The notes: generated from the sequence alone by a model not told the origin. 64,000 nt of DNA from Rostratula benghalensis (GCA_013399305.1 VXAI01000243.1:1-64000), one strand, 5' to 3'; positions 26,853 to 40,465 are shown, counted from the first letter of the stretch. Program-made: numbers and translations.

Positions 26853-27334
26853 CAAAGAAGGACATGGACCTGTTGGAGTAAGTCCAAAGGAGGCCACAAA
26901 GATGATCCAAGGGCTGGAGCACCTCTCCTAAGAAGACAGGCTGAGAGAGTTGGGGTTATTCGGCCTGCAGAAGAGAAGGCTCTAGTGAGACCTTATAGCC
27001 CCTTCCAGTACCTAAAGGGGCGACAGAAAAGATGGGGAGGGACTCTTAATCAGGGATTGCAGTGATAGGATGAAGGATAACAGTTTTAGACTGAAAGAGG
27101 GGAGATTTAGATTAGATATTAGGCAGAACTTCTTTACTGTGAGGGTGGTGAGATACTGGCACAGGTTGCCCCAAGAAGCTGTGGGTGCCCCATCCCTGGA
27201 GGTGTTCAAGACCAGGCTGGACGGGGCTTTGAGCAATTTGGTCTAGTGGCAGGTGTCCCTGCCCATGGGGGAAGGTTTGGAACTAGATGATCTTTAAGGT
27301 CCCTTCCAACTAACTCTTTGATGATTCTATGATA
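26853..27334 (+). mobile_element. CR1 LINE 3' fragment, 5'-truncated
   Basis: The order of CR1 3' motifs is intact: aaggacatggacctgttgga, ggctggagcacctctcc, a gagagttggggtt block, aacttctttactgtgagggt, the ccctggaggtgttcaagacc block, aaggtcccttccaactaac and the tail gatgattctatgat. It is a non-coding 3' remnant, inserted just after the inferred end of CHRDL1 and in the same orientation. Confidence 0.95.
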
Positions 27335-30161
27335 ATCTCCAGAGCCACAGTTGTTTGCTTTCAGGACTTTTTGTAGGGTAACAATAGCACACTGGGGAGA
27401 CAGCATAGGACCTGCAAAATATAGATTTTCTGCTCAGAGATATGTGTGACCATGGGGAAATACCCACTTTAACAGAGTTTTCATGATTAATTTTGAAAAT
27501 CAAAGCATTGTCATTCATATGTGGAAACCAACTAAAAAATAAATCAAGCATGGACAACTGAGAGAAGATACTACCTTACAGGACATACTGCCTTCTGGGT
27601 AATACATATTCCAAAGCTCAAAATAATTGGGGAAATGTTGATGGAATAATTCTGTGCTAACCAGTAAAATGAGGTGGTCATAAGAAATGTAAGAAAAAAG
27701 TATAAAACATTACCTCAGACATGGCTAGCAGCATGACCTATATGGAAAGTATCAGCCCTGAGAAAGTACGAAGTGGTTCTACACTTTGAATCAATATATA
27801 CATCAAATAGAAGTTCAAGATGTCTCCGGAAATTCTTCAAGAAATTAATTTCTGTTCTTATACCACAATATGCATATCCATCTTAGCCACCTTTTTATTT
27901 TAGCAAGACATCTGGTTCAAGAATCTTTTCGATAAGGACACATCATAGGCATTCACACTTGCTCTGCTCTAATCTCCTGTACCACTCTCCTTCTCCAGGC
28001 CTAACAATCTGAGGGGCTGCAGACTGAAAGTCACTAACAGTCAGGGTTGCACAGCTGCATTCCCATTCTCTTGATTTCATAACATCCAAATACTTTTTAG
28101 CAGCATACTAAATGTTACTTCTCACCTCACTCTTGCTCCCTTTGCATGTAACACAGATCATCTCTGACACCACATAACTCTGCAGGCCAGGAGGGGCTGG
28201 GTTCTGAGTTTCACTGCTGGGTTCATCTGAAATGACTTTTAAATATTCTTACACAAGAGAAATAATATGCCAGCCTAACACTCTCATCTTCTTACACTCT
28301 CCATTAGGAAAAAAAGGTCAAACCATTTCACAACTCAGATGATGAGTACTTCCAAAATAATTGATAACACATGAAGTATTTGCGTAATATTGGTGTGCTC
28401 TGGTGCCTATTGTGTTATCCATCTAACATAAAAGCCAAGATTTTGGAGATTTATTGTGGGAAGGGTGAAAATTTACAAAGTTAATGCTTATTCCCATTTA
28501 GTGCTTTTGTTTGGGGTTTGAAAAATGTCTTCATCTCCTGATCTGAGGGTTTGTACTGTTTTACTTCTTGGGTAAAGTATGTCTGCAACTACATGAGTAT
28601 ATGAGTCTGAACCCACAACCCTGCCCTTCTCCCATAACACCAACCCAACTGTGAGCAAGAATGCAAAGCATCCAAAGCAAAAACAAATAATTGATTTTAA
28701 GTTGGCAAAACAGCTTTTAATGTAGACACACTGGACAACAGTTCAGCTTTTTCAGAAAAGGCAATGAGCCTGATTCCGCTGCAACTCAAAGTGAAAACTC
28801 CCAGTCTGTCCTCAAATAACCTCAGCTCAAGAGACAGAGATAGTACGTCACATTATGCTTTGTGTACCTACCTGCTTCTCAAACAGCACCCATAGTTGAT
28901 CTCTTCACCAAGATCAATTCTATACCCTATAAATTTACTTATCTTGTTTCTCTCTTTTTATTTGTTTGTTTCAGGATTACACCACCACAAAATCAGGGGT
29001 GTAAAGGCCATGATTAATTAAAACTGTATCCTATTCCCACTGAAGTAAGTAGCTAAATACCCAATCCTTTTAAGAAGGGGTCCCTGAAGAACTCACACTG
29101 GTACATACTGTACTGGCATTAAATACATTTTAGTGTGCTCTAGTATTTAGTGCACACCAAAGGTACATCTGACATTTTTCATAGACAGATTCCTCACACC
29201 AAATGCTCCTTAGCCAGTGCTGTTACTCCAGCCTGTTCCCCAGCTCACTTCTCCCCTCTGCCAACAGCTAGGATGGGACAACAATGCGAGTCCTAATTAT
29301 AGAGGCATAAATAGGAGCCAAGTGATGTTAAGGTTTATGTACTGGGGTATTTTTGCTCCACATCTCTAATGGTAAGATTCAGACTTTCCTGTTAAAGCAT
29401 CTAGCTTGAAATGAATCTGGTACTTACTTTTCATTTCCTGTACTGAAGAGTTGAGCAGCACGGCCAGGTTCCATGCTGTTCAGTATGCAGTTTGAAGTAG
29501 CTGCAGTTCAATGGAGAATTAAATAGTTCCTATATAAACTTTTCATAGAGTACTCAGGGTAGAATGGGAAATGCTAAATGCCGTAGAAGCATCAAACAAA
29601 AAAAGTGAGCTCTTGGGTCAGATTTTTCATTAGTGAAATTAAAGGACATTATGTAGAAGTATTTATAGTTATGATTGCATAACTATCTCATAAACTAATA
29701 GACAACAGTCATCAACTAATCAATCTTCACAAAGTTCTTCCCAGAAAAAGGCAGATTTGATTGTAAGTATGGTTATTTAGTTAACAAAAAATTATTCTTA
29801 GAGAGCTCCAAGTGATGATACGTTCCAGAAAGCTGTGTTTTGGTATCTGAGATCATGTTTTCAATTCTGTGCTATTAGAAAATATTTCCGTGCTTTGAAT
29901 GTCATCTTATATATTCACATAAGCTAAATCTCACAAAATCTTTGCTTTTAAATCTAGCCAGACAGTGGCATCCTTTCAAAAACGGTCCAATGACAGCATC
30001 AAAAAATATTAGAGGATGTTTACAATCAGAACTGATTATCCAGTAAGTTTAACTTTACCATTTATATTAATGGAAACCAGCTGTAAAATCATGCAACCAA
30101 ATCCTACCAGTAGCCCTTTTCACTCACTTCACACTATGTAAATTACTATAACCAAGTCTAA
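27335..30161. other. Intergenic DNA, nothing recognised
   Basis: AT-rich sequence without long open frames, recognised repeats or exon-like signals with protein support. Confidence 0.6.
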
Positions 30162-30191
30162 NNNNNNNNNNNNNNNNNNNNNNNNNNNNNN
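30162..30191. other. Assembly gap (30 N)
   Basis: Thirty undetermined bases; the flanks are AT-rich and do not show an obvious repeat that would explain the gap. Confidence 0.99.
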
Positions 30192-33100
30192 GTATTTTGA
30201 GCTTCAGCAAATGTGATAAATTTCTGGAAATAAAAAACATGCTGCTATTTCATTTGAAAAACTTAGTTTATAAAATATGGATTATTTTCACAAGCTAGAG
30301 GAAAAAACTGCAGATTATTTTTTTTTTTGGTGAATTCAAAGAACATTCAGCCTAGAGTCTCTTATATTTTGCAGTCATAAATCACTGAAAGATTCAATTG
30401 ATCATAATGGTCAAAGCCTGCAGACACTTAAGAACTTGCAACAGTGGTTCCCACCCTAATTTTCCTTCTTAATTCAAAGTCAGATTTTTTTAGAGACCTT
30501 TGCACTGATGAGTCCCTGCTGAAGAGACTGGGCTCTTCCCATGACATCAGTTTATAACAAGCTCCAAATTTCTTTATAGTCAGCATGTGTTGGGAATTAT
30601 TTACTCCATCTAAATGATGCCCATGATGAGATCACTCTTTTTTAAGAGAAAGCTATCATAACTACCATGCTTGTGATGATCGCAGCTCATATTAATACAC
30701 AGAGTGCCTAAGAAAATGTAGTCACTATTTACTTTTCAAGTAAAAAGTTAAACAAACCCCAGAGAAATTGAAGAGCAGAGAAACTATTAGCTGTAAAACT
30801 GCATCTGAATACTAAATGTTGAAAATCTGAGCTCTTTTTTTCTGGCCTCTCGATCAAGTAGTATATTTCTTAAGACAGAGTTTATCTTTTTGTCCATGAT
30901 TAAAATATTGAAAAGAGCATTTGCTAGAACAGTACCTCTAGAATGAAGCTCCAGCATAGTCAATGGCTTGGAAGACTCTTGGAGCCAAGAATCCAGTAGC
31001 AGCCAAATGGCCTTCTCCAGATCTTTGATTACATATCTTAAGCGTACCAGAAACCCACTGTCTGACACTGTTCCCTTAAAATACATTTCCCTGGAAATCT
31101 ACAATGTAGTCATGATAAACTCTGAAGGATTTTGTGAAACTCAGTAGAAAAAGATATATCAAGGAGTATTTCAAAGGAAATTAACTGACTAAATTCTGTG
31201 TAAACAGTCTGCCTGTCCCTTAGAGGGACATCTGACCCAAGAGAGGAATGTGCTCTTCAATCTGGACAGAAGAAACACAAAAAAAAAAAAAGGGAAAAAT
31301 ATGGCATATTTTGCTATAAGCATAAGGAGAAAGATTTTTTTCTCATTTTCATATTTTGTTTTTAAATTGCAGTTTTCAGAGCCATTGCAAATCATTCATT
31401 GCTGCTCCTGCTGACCAACCTGTGAAATCTTTAAATAAATTTCACAGAAGTTCCCAGGGGACTGCTTAGCCCAGAGGACTAATAAAGAGAGTAGAGTAGA
31501 TGTCACTTTGAGATCTACTTCAGAGCAAAGGGATTAATCCAGCAAATTTTTATTTCCATCTCAAAAAATGTATCCAAAAGATCTTGCTTGTAAATCTAGA
31601 TTGCTGCGGTCTAATGCATGAAAAGTAGTCAAGGTGAACCTCACAGTCATTTTTAGGGCTGCCTCAATCAGCCAACATATTTTAAAGCCATTGGTACTTG
31701 TCTATAGTATGCTACCTAACATACATTAACCAAAAAAAGTCAGAAAATACAGACTTCTCCCTTGTATCACAATAACCTCATTTCTACCAAGTGTCTCCTC
31801 TCTGCCAGCTTCCTGCCAGTGCTAGAACTAAGGACACCATATTCTTGTACCTATTCTGCTTTGAAAAAATTCTGGTAAAACAAGATTTTGTGACCAAAAC
31901 CAGCAGAAAAGTGAAAATCTACCTCCTAAGATCTTTTGGTGCCTTAGCTGAGAGAAATGCTGTAAAATTCCAGCTCTGCTGCCGTAGAAACCAAAAAAGA
32001 TTCTGGCCCACTTCTGCAAAAACTTATGAAAAAACAGTTTGCCCCTCCTAACAGCATAACTGTTATTTTCACTAGTTGCCAACTGAGAGAGAATCCCCAA
32101 AGAAAGTTGGCAATTAGGCTTGGGAGACTTCAGAATGATGTAACATTTGACAATAAGCTTTTGACTTAAAACAGGTAGTCCAACAAGTTGAAAGTGCATT
32201 TAATTAAAATAATTTATAAATCAAAGAGGTTTCATTTCTGACAAAGCTTCAGGTGTCATATAATCATAAGCTTTACTATTTGAAGGTTTGTCTACCACAT
32301 AGGAGATACCAAAATCAGGGAGGAAATGAGAAAATTCGACATAAGCCCTTCAAAATGAGCTTTTAAGTAAGTTAAGATAGACTGGTGTGCTCTTTTTACA
32401 TCTCGAATTTTGCCCTATAAACAAACTGCTTTGGATATGCTTATATCTCTTTTATCCAGTATAAAATCTCACTAATAGTCACTGGAAACACATCATCTTC
32501 CACTACCTATCTTGTATAAAATTAATTTTTCCAAAATAATAACAAGTAAAATAGGGTGAAAACAAGCTTACAGCAGAGATGGAACTCTTTTATGAAGTGA
32601 ATAGGTACTCTCTGTGCCAATACAGCCTGTTTAATCACAGCCTAACATTTTAATTATGCATATAGCTAAGCAGACTTGCTTGCATTGGCTTAATTATTCT
32701 CCATGATAATATGAACAAAGGGCCTCTGTTAAAGTAATCAACAAAAATTTTGGCTGGCTGAGTTTCCTCAAATGTTCCAGGAGCAATGAAAGATCTGATC
32801 ATTAAGCATTTACTGCCCCTGAGAGCTATTTTAAACCTGTTCCCTTCGTAACACAGCTGGCCCTTTGAGTAGCCTCAAATTCTTTTTATCTGAAAGCCCT
32901 AGTAAGACAGAACAAAAGAATGTTTCTTGTTTGGAGCGAGCTGTCTGTGTCATCTGTCTGATGTTCACTAGCAGGAGATGTCTATCTTAATGAGCTTTTG
33001 GCCAGGAGCAGCACTGCCACTTTCTAACTTTTGTCCAGTTCACAGGACTCCTGATGTAGGGCGTGCTGGATGTGTTAGAATTGTAAATGAGCCCCAGCAA

Positions 33101-33639
33101 CTGCATGTTGCAAAAGGATCCCACAATAACAATTAAGCAATAGTCTCTGCTGTTGTGGGCCTCTCCTGGCAGATAATTGACCACGACGGGAGCTATGCGG
33201 AGAACCCACGCTGAAGGCAAGGACACATAACAGAAGTGAAGGTTCATTATCTTGCAATGAAAGGGAAGTTAGCACCAATGGGAACTGGGTTTTAAAGGAC
33301 CAAAGGGTTAAAGCTACATTTTGGAGACATTTACCATTCATTTCTCCTTTGCCCAACAGAAGCCAAGTGTTTTGAAATACAGTCCATTTTAGTGGGCCCT
33401 GGGAATCAGATCAGTGGTAGCCATGTAAGTACTCCAAAACTACCCATGTATTTGGTAGAAGAGAGTCCAAGAATGCTAGAAATTTGTGCAGAATGTGTGT
33501 CTTTATTAAAAAGCTAAACATTCTGTCACTCCTAAAGCTTTCCATGTAAAATATGAAGACTTTGGAAGAAAACCAGCAGCCAACTTATTACAACAATGGC
33601 AGATCTCTCTGGTACCCTTAGAGAGTTGAAGTCCAAGTG
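30192..33639. other. Intergenic DNA with a candidate conserved non-coding stretch
   Basis: No exon or repeat family was recognised. The portion about 32600-33250 is dense in motifs resembling developmental transcription-factor sites (ttaattat, aacaaagg, gataat) and lacks simple repeats. This is suggestive of a conserved enhancer but unproven without alignment. Confidence 0.4.
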
Positions 33640-34050
33640 TGTCGTGGTTTAACCTCAGCTGGCAACCAAGCACCATGCAGCTGCCCACTCACTCCCCCTG
33701 TGGCAGGATGGGGAGAAGAATCAGAAGAGTAAAAGTGAGAAAGCTTGTGAGTTGAGATGAAGACAGTTTAATCAGTAAAGCAAAAGTTGTGCATGCAAGC
33801 AAGGGAAAACAAGGAATTCATTCACTACTTCCCATCATCCAGCAGGTGTTCAGCCATTCCCATGAAAGCAGGGCTTGATCGTGCATAACAGTTCCTTGGG
33901 AAGACAAACACCATCATTCCAAATGTTCTCTGCTTCCTTCTTCTTCCCCCAGTTTTATTGATGAGCATGGCCTCACATGGGATGGAAATATCCCTTTAGT
34001 TTGTTGGCGTCAGCTGTTGGCTGTGTTGTTGGCTGTGTCCCCTCCAACAG
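33640..34050 (-). mobile_element. Solo LTR fragment of an avian endogenous retrovirus, reverse orientation
   Basis: It begins TGTCGTGGTTTAACC, the reverse complement of the 3' end of an LTR family I know as abundant in neoavian genomes. The conserved blocks caaccaagcaccatgcagc, gttgagatgaagacagttta, gaattcattcactacttccc and aatatccctttagt follow. On the minus strand it contains the polyadenylation hexamer ATTAAA (33767-33772). The U3 5' part is missing after about 34050. No viral coding sequence is attached. Confidence 0.85.
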
Positions 34051-36914
34051 AGCCAGAGGGGAAGAGAACTACAGGAGTCATCCAGTACCATGGTGGGCAT
34101 CTACATAATTTCTATGTTGAATTGTTTTTCAAATAACTGTTTCTCAATAGATATTCTTCCTTAACAAGATACGCAAAAATGTTAGCAATAAACCCAGCAA
34201 GAAAGTATTCAGGAAGTTCTAAAAACCTGTTAACTTACTACATGAGTGGCAGATTTAATGGAGGGGTGAGGGACGGAGGAGTGAAAGGAGATAGAGAGGT
34301 CTACTGTAGTTGCGGGCAGCCCAGGGAGTATACATTTCATCCTTGTGATGGAGCAGGAGCTGTAGCACTATATAACCCCCATGTCATCACCACAGCAAGT
34401 ACAATCTCACATCCGCGATGTTCCAATGTGATACTCCTCCTGTTCAGTACAGTCTTTACTCCTGAAGACACACTCTTGCTTTGCACTCAGCCTTCTGCTT
34501 CCTGCTCTGCCCAGCTGCCTCAGGCCCCTACCATTCACCCTAATTCTCTTCCCTGCCCCTATCGCTTCTGCAAACAGGCCTTCGAATTCTCCTTAGGCTT
34601 GTCAGTACTTCTTGCCTTTCAGTTCCTCTGCCCCTCAGACTGCAAAGCACATTCCTTCTCAAACACCTTATTTATGTAGTTGATCACATCAGCGAAAAAG
34701 CAGTGGTGATAGATGATCATTTTTAATGAACTTGTGACAGGAAGAGCATAGCTGAAGGGAGAAAGTGTAGTGTCACACTGTACAGTGATAAAACACTAGT
34801 CACATTAGCCTGTTTTGTTACTCAGAAAAGTGCCTCTAGGTGACAGTGAAATTGCTAACACACCACATCATTAAACAAGACAATAATAAATATGTATTTT
34901 TTAATTCACACTCGTTAATAAAGTCAAAGCCATTCTAGAACTGATTATTCCCAGGACCATACTTCCCTCATCTACATTCCAGTCCAGCCCCTGAGGCTTT
35001 TCCCTTACCTCATCTGCATTTTTTCTCATTATTTTTCTCTAAAGGCTACTGAAAAACAGTGGGTTTTTTCTGTCATCTTATTGGAAAGGGTTGCTGTTAA
35101 AGTTAGCTTGAAGAATAAAAGGAGAAATAAAATGAGGCAAAACAATGACTGAAACTCCTACAATGCACCTGTGGTTTTAGAGATGGACTTCTGTGAGTGA
35201 TTATTCTGCGTTTCTCAAAGCTACCTCTCTGAGACACAGACATTCACTCCTGAGAGGAGATGGTAAGAAGGAAGCAAAGGAGCAGGGAAAGAGAACTTTT
35301 CCAGTTCTGCAGATGGCAAAGATGAGGAAAGGATCAACAACAGAAAAGAAAGGGTGAAGAAACCACCACACCAGTCTTCTCTTGTCTCTTGCTGAACAAC
35401 TACGGTCGACTGACTTTGCAAATTCTTCACCAGCTTCCTGTGCAGCACCCCACTGTTTGTTTGCATGCAAGCCTTTCTGCTGTGGTCTTGGCTCCCACAT
35501 TTGGCATGTTTCCTCTGCAGGAGAAACCTTACTTCCAGGCATACTTCTCCCACCACAACCATTAGAGAAAACTACAAAATATTCACAGCCACACGCCTGG
35601 TCACAGCACAAAAATGATTCCCTTAAATTGTTCACAAATGTCAACATTAATGGCATAGTAATGGCACAATGTCCTTGGGGAAAAGGCACATAGCAGGTAT
35701 CTACCCATCCTACTTGTAAGAGCTATTCTGGGCCAAACCCCAGCTTTCACAGCTCAAGTTTCAGTCACTGAGCGATCATCCCCATTTCTCCTACTGCACA
35801 TTTCTCTGGCCTGCAAATTCCAAAAGCTGGCAAACTTGAAAGTTTTCTTCCTGGAGTGATTTTTATGCAATTCCCATTCATGTCTTAACCTGCCATCTGA
35901 AATCACAGCTCTGTATTAGATACATTCTGTTCTTCATGATAAATTACCTTTGATTTGGGGGAAAAACAATCCCAACTCTCTGTAGGATGGATTTGCCTCA
36001 ATATGCAGCAAAATTCAGCAGGAAGTTCCCCAGGAAAACAGGCGTGGATGTCATGTAAGTGTTACCACCAGGTTAAGTTACCACCCGGAACTGGCCTCAA
36101 GAACTTAACAAATCCTTGCTTTTCTCCTTCTCTGAAAATTCAAAACTGATTAAAAAAAAGCTTTTCTGCCAGCAGTCTTTGAAAGCACTGCAGCAGGAGA
36201 TAACATGCAGATGTCTAGAGTGTTAAAAATAGATTAGAAACTCATATGAATAAGATAATCAATAATTAAAACCTTAATCATTTCACTTTTATAATGGGGC
36301 AGCAAGAAAGAAGCAATTCAGAACTGATTTCTGGCAGTATGGAGTGTTAACATTCTGGCATCATTTTCCATACACACAGATCTACCAAAATAGAAAAAAC
36401 AACCATTAAACCACTTTAAAAAAAATAAACTTGCTCTCACTAGAGATAATAACACTTCTCCCCACCCTGAAAAAACAGCCTTTTATTTGTCAAGTCAAGA
36501 AAAAAGGTCATGAGAGTTTTCATAAAATGTGGATAACTTTCAGCCAGCCCTAACAACAATGACAAGTGACAGCTGAGAGACTTAAAGCCGATGTAGGAGA
36601 GAGACAGAGCTCTTGCACTGTGAGGGATTCGTGCTCTCCTGTATTTCACTTCTGTATTATTTCTATTTTATGTGTTTAGAAAAGAATTTATACACAAGAT
36701 GTCCAGGCCTTAATTTATGCCTGTTTTCAGGCGAGTTATACCTCTGTCTCTCCTGCCTGCCCTTCCGGTTCTTTCTTATTAACGCCAGTCTGTCTGAGTT
36801 AACTTGTGAAAAAGCCTCACCTGCAGTTTTTTGATAAGGAAAAAGTAACAAAATTTGCGGAAAATACTACATTCATCCTGTGTTTCTCCACTTCATTTCC
36901 ATTTCAAAATGAGC
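34051..36914. other. Intergenic DNA, nothing recognised
   Basis: It lies between two LTR fragments of the same family. Open frames of up to 166 codons (34179-34679 on +, 35201-35689 on -) show no family resemblance, and opposite-strand frames overlap, so they are probably chance. No retroviral gag, pol or env remnant was seen. Confidence 0.6.
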
Positions 36915-37400
36915 TGTTCTTGGCTGGGATTGAGTTAATTTTCTCCACAGTAGCTGATATGGGGCTATGTTTAGGATTTGTGCTGGAATCAGAGTTGATA
37001 ACACAGGGATGTTTTAGTTACAGCTGAGCAGGACTTGCACAGAGTGAAGGCCTTTTCTGCTCCTCAGACCAGCCCAACAGCGAGTGGGTTGGTGGGCACA
37101 AGGACTTGGGAGGAGACACAGCCAGGAGAGGTGATGCCAAATGACCCAAAGAATATTCCATACCATACGACATCATGCTCAGCACTAAAACTGGGGGGGA
37201 GATTGGACAGGAGGCTGTTGTCTGGGGGCTGGCTGAGCATCAGTTGGTTGGTGGTGATCAATCATCTTCATTTGCATCACTTAGATTAATTTTTTTTCTG
37301 TTATTTTTTTTCCTTTTCCTTACAGTTGTTATAACTGTTTTTATCTCAGTCCCTGAGTTCACTCACTTTTACAGTTCTGATTCTCTCCCCTATTCCACTG
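36915..37400 (+). mobile_element. Solo LTR fragment of the same endogenous retrovirus family, forward orientation
   Basis: It starts TGTTCTTGGCTGGGATTGAG, then ttaattttctccacagtagc, atggggctatgtttaggatt, gataacacagggatgtttta, gaatattccataccatacga and a 3' block tttttatctcagtccctgag. It is truncated before the terminal part. Its promoter-like positions (cgacatcat and cagcactaaaac, where I would expect a CRE and a TATA box) are decayed. It is about 2.9 kb from the inverted partner at 33640-34050. Confidence 0.85.
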
Positions 37401-38359
37401 TCTCTCCATATATTTTACATGAAGTAAAAACAAAGAACAGTTGTGAAAGCAAAACTGGGGAAGAAGCAGGTCTGTCTGTCTCCAGTCTCCAACTGGAAAT
37501 GCTTCTCAGCCCCTTCCTGTGCAAAGCTGGCATCTTACTGCTAAAGGTGCAGCACCCAGACTTATCATTACCTATCTGCCAAATTTTCTGAAGTCCCTGA
37601 TAAATTATTAGTGGCATCCAATTTGAATCAGTTAAAAAAGTGCTAATTTCCCAAAAGTTATATATCCATAAGGACTGTAAAGTTGAGTACCAAAAATTAC
37701 TCATTCTTTGATCAGGATCATTTACTAACAGTCAGAGTTCATAAAGAAAAAATTGTGAATCTTCACTTACACTAGAAATCCATCAGTGAAAACTATATCG
37801 GGGTCAAATTTCTTGCACTGGTTTTGGTTCTCTGCATGCGTATTCCAGAGTTGTTGAGTTCATCGTGGTTGTCTCAGCTCTAGGAACAGCGTCTCAGAGT
37901 ACCCCCAGCCACACCTATCATGAACAAATATGTTATTAACAGATAGATATGGAACATAATCCACTCTATGTTATTTATTGGCCTTATGTCATTGTGGTCA
38001 GTTCAAACAGCATTTCCTGTTGCCAGCTAATTTGCCTTTCACCTAAAGAAGACTCTGAGTAGGACAACCGTGCTGGTGCTGTGTGCCCGAGTCCATGCTA
38101 GTGAACAAAGCAAGGTTCAAAATTACTTGAGCTGCTGCCTTGTGTGTAGTGCTTCCAGCCAAACAGAAGGTGGGCAGCAATGACCCAAAAGAGCCAATTA
38201 TGAAGGAAGCCAACCACATTGCAAAGATTTGAACGTATTTCCTACTGCAAAATCTAGCACACCCAAAGAATAAATACCTCTGCAGCACTAATATTCAGCT
38301 TCCTATTTGCACTAGGAGCAGCTTTTGCAGGGATAATTTAATTCTTCTGTTTCATCTAG

Positions 38360-38598
38360 CATTGAGGCTTGTAAACTTCTTTGAGGATCCCTACCAGGAA
38401 TTCATCAACGTGAAGGATATATACTGGGAAGATCATAATCAAGTCAATCAAGGGAAGAAATTCAAAAGCTTTGCCACTAAAGGAATCAAACATAAAAGCC
38501 TCCCTGGGGGGAAGAGGTTTATGTACCATGCCTGGCCCATGTTAAGAAAATTAAAACCCATTTCACAACATAAAAGAGCCAAAGTGTTAAGTCACTAA
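38360..38598 (+). other. Orphan open frame, possible unrecognised exon
   Basis: The sequence ctgtttcatctag just upstream resembles a splice acceptor. From there an open frame of about 79 codons reads NFFEDPYQEF ... YWEDHNQVNQ ... LPGGKRFMYHAWPMLRKL and ends in TAA. It is rich in Lys and aromatic residues and lacks ATG; the reading begins at TTG. I do not recognise the product, and a chance frame is the more likely explanation. Confidence 0.2.
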
Positions 38599-39707
38599 AA
38601 CCAGTTTCCAGTACAGATGCCCTTTTCCAGACTGGTTTATGAGGGAAATACAGATTTATAATACATTTAAAGAAACACAACTGACAAAAACATAACTAGG
38701 GGATATATACAAGGAAGACAGCTCAGAACATAAGTTAAACAAGGACAATTTAAATGCAATTTAGCAGCCATCCATGTTGCTATAACTAAGGATACTTCTG
38801 CTTATACACACAGCAAACTTTTTACTTTTTCATAGGAAATGTTTGCAGAGCAGATACCTCTAAGGAAGCTTGCCTAACATAAGACGTTTGCTCTTATTAT
38901 TTCCCAGAGTCTATTCAGATGAAAGGATGCAATGCATGAGAAGGAATCCAGGCTACTGCTGGGGTATGTGTGTCAATGAATGGAAAATGTACTTGGGTTT
39001 GCTGCTTTTTTAGTTCTGTTGGAATAGGCAATTCCCCTCTTCCCTCCCCTTGTTCGGTTCAGTAATTTTGTTTTGAAAGCCTGCATATTTAAGGTGAAGT
39101 GTGTTTTAAATACATCATTCAGAGCAGGATGGAAAGAAATCAGTTTTCTGATGAAGGCTATCAATGTAACATCCAGAAAAGAAGAACAGGATCTAAACCA
39201 AATGTTACAGGGTGTGTATAAAAAAAAAAAAGGTATAATCGCATGCGAAATGGATGATCTACTAGTTTCTTTCCAAAACTGTCCTTCTCATTTGAAACTG
39301 TGTCATGTGGAGGACTGAATACAAAATTAAATAGAAAATTTAGCTGAACAGAAAAACAGGGGCTCTTTGAATTTGATGAAGTAACTAACTTTATGTTAGC
39401 AGTGTTTTGGGAAATGCAGCTACATAACTGGGTAAACATTTTGTTGCCTCCAAGAAGAGTCATAAAGAATCTGGGGGAGATTTTTCAAAGCTGCCTTAGG
39501 GGATGGATGTCTAATCCCCATTAAAATGAACAGACACTGGCTCCTCAAACCCAGTCAATGGCTTTGAAGAACCAGCTCCATGGGGGTAATATGTAATATC
39601 AAAGGATAGGGATGAGTTGTAAGGTTAACTGCATCACATGGGAGTTACTGGTTTGTTTCTTTCTTTCTTTGAATAAAAAGGAAGTGGAGGGGGTAAGGGG
39701 GGCGAAG

Positions 39708-39750
39708 ACAACAACAACAATAATAGAGAGGAAGAGTAGTAGTAGTAGTA

Positions 39751-39789
<39 letters not shown>
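39708..39789. repeat. Compound trinucleotide microsatellite (CAA, GTA, AAT)
   Basis: A run of CAA units (39709-39720), a GTA run (39734-39752) and then about a dozen AAT units (to about 39789). Its translation gives artefactual poly-Leu, poly-Ser and poly-Asn open frames on both strands. Confidence 0.97.
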
Positions 39790-40465
39790 GAGACAGATTT
39801 TTCACAATGGGCTTTAAACACTTAAAACACTGTGGAAGGCTTTATAATGGTAACTGGAATTCTCTGGCTGAACTCAAGACAGATCTTTTCTGGCATGATG
39901 ATACAATTTAGCAAATCATTATTGGCTGGAATAGTTATTTATTTTGAAGTTTGCCAATTTTCTCATTTTATTTTCCTAAGGTTTAAAAAAATATTTTAGA
40001 TATCCAGTAAGAAACAAAATAATGAATTAATATGTCATGAATGTAAATGGTGAGAACTTTCAGCTATCCAAATGGCAGCCCTCTCAAGAGTTGAATTTTT
40101 TTTAAACATTTTGAATGTTTATGAAGTACAGTTTTTATTAAGAACTGGTAATATCCAATAAAACTTAGAGAGAACAACTTAAAAATCAATAAAAGGACAA
40201 TATTTAATGCAGACATAAGAAATAGTTAAGAAAAAGCTTAATTGGACTCACTGAAATATTAAATTGATTACATGAATAACAGTAGCCACAGATCCATAAG
40301 ATTGGATCAACAGTTCATCTTTAGGAATTTGTCAGCATTTATCTAGGAGGGATTCCCAAAAAATACATTGCGTTTGGGCAATTCATGCTGTTTTTCCAGT
40401 CTTATCTAAGATTTACTTATCTGAAACAGAGATACTTATAACCTCTTGATGACAACCCTTCTTGG

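Larger units (their letters stand above)
37401..40465. other. Intergenic DNA with an orphan open frame and a microsatellite
   Basis: It contains a 78-codon open frame at about 38362-38598 preceded by an acceptor-like tract, and a compound trinucleotide repeat at 39708-39789. Nothing else was recognised. Confidence 0.5.

Noticed and set aside
34179..34679. 166-codon plus-strand open frame
   Set aside because: No domain, no splice logic, composition like translated non-coding DNA.
35201..35693. Overlapping open frames on both strands (up to 162 codons)
   Set aside because: Three frames shadow each other in the same segment and none resembles a protein family.
39599..39911. Poly-Leu and poly-Asn/poly-Ser frames
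   Set aside because: Translations of the trinucleotide microsatellite.
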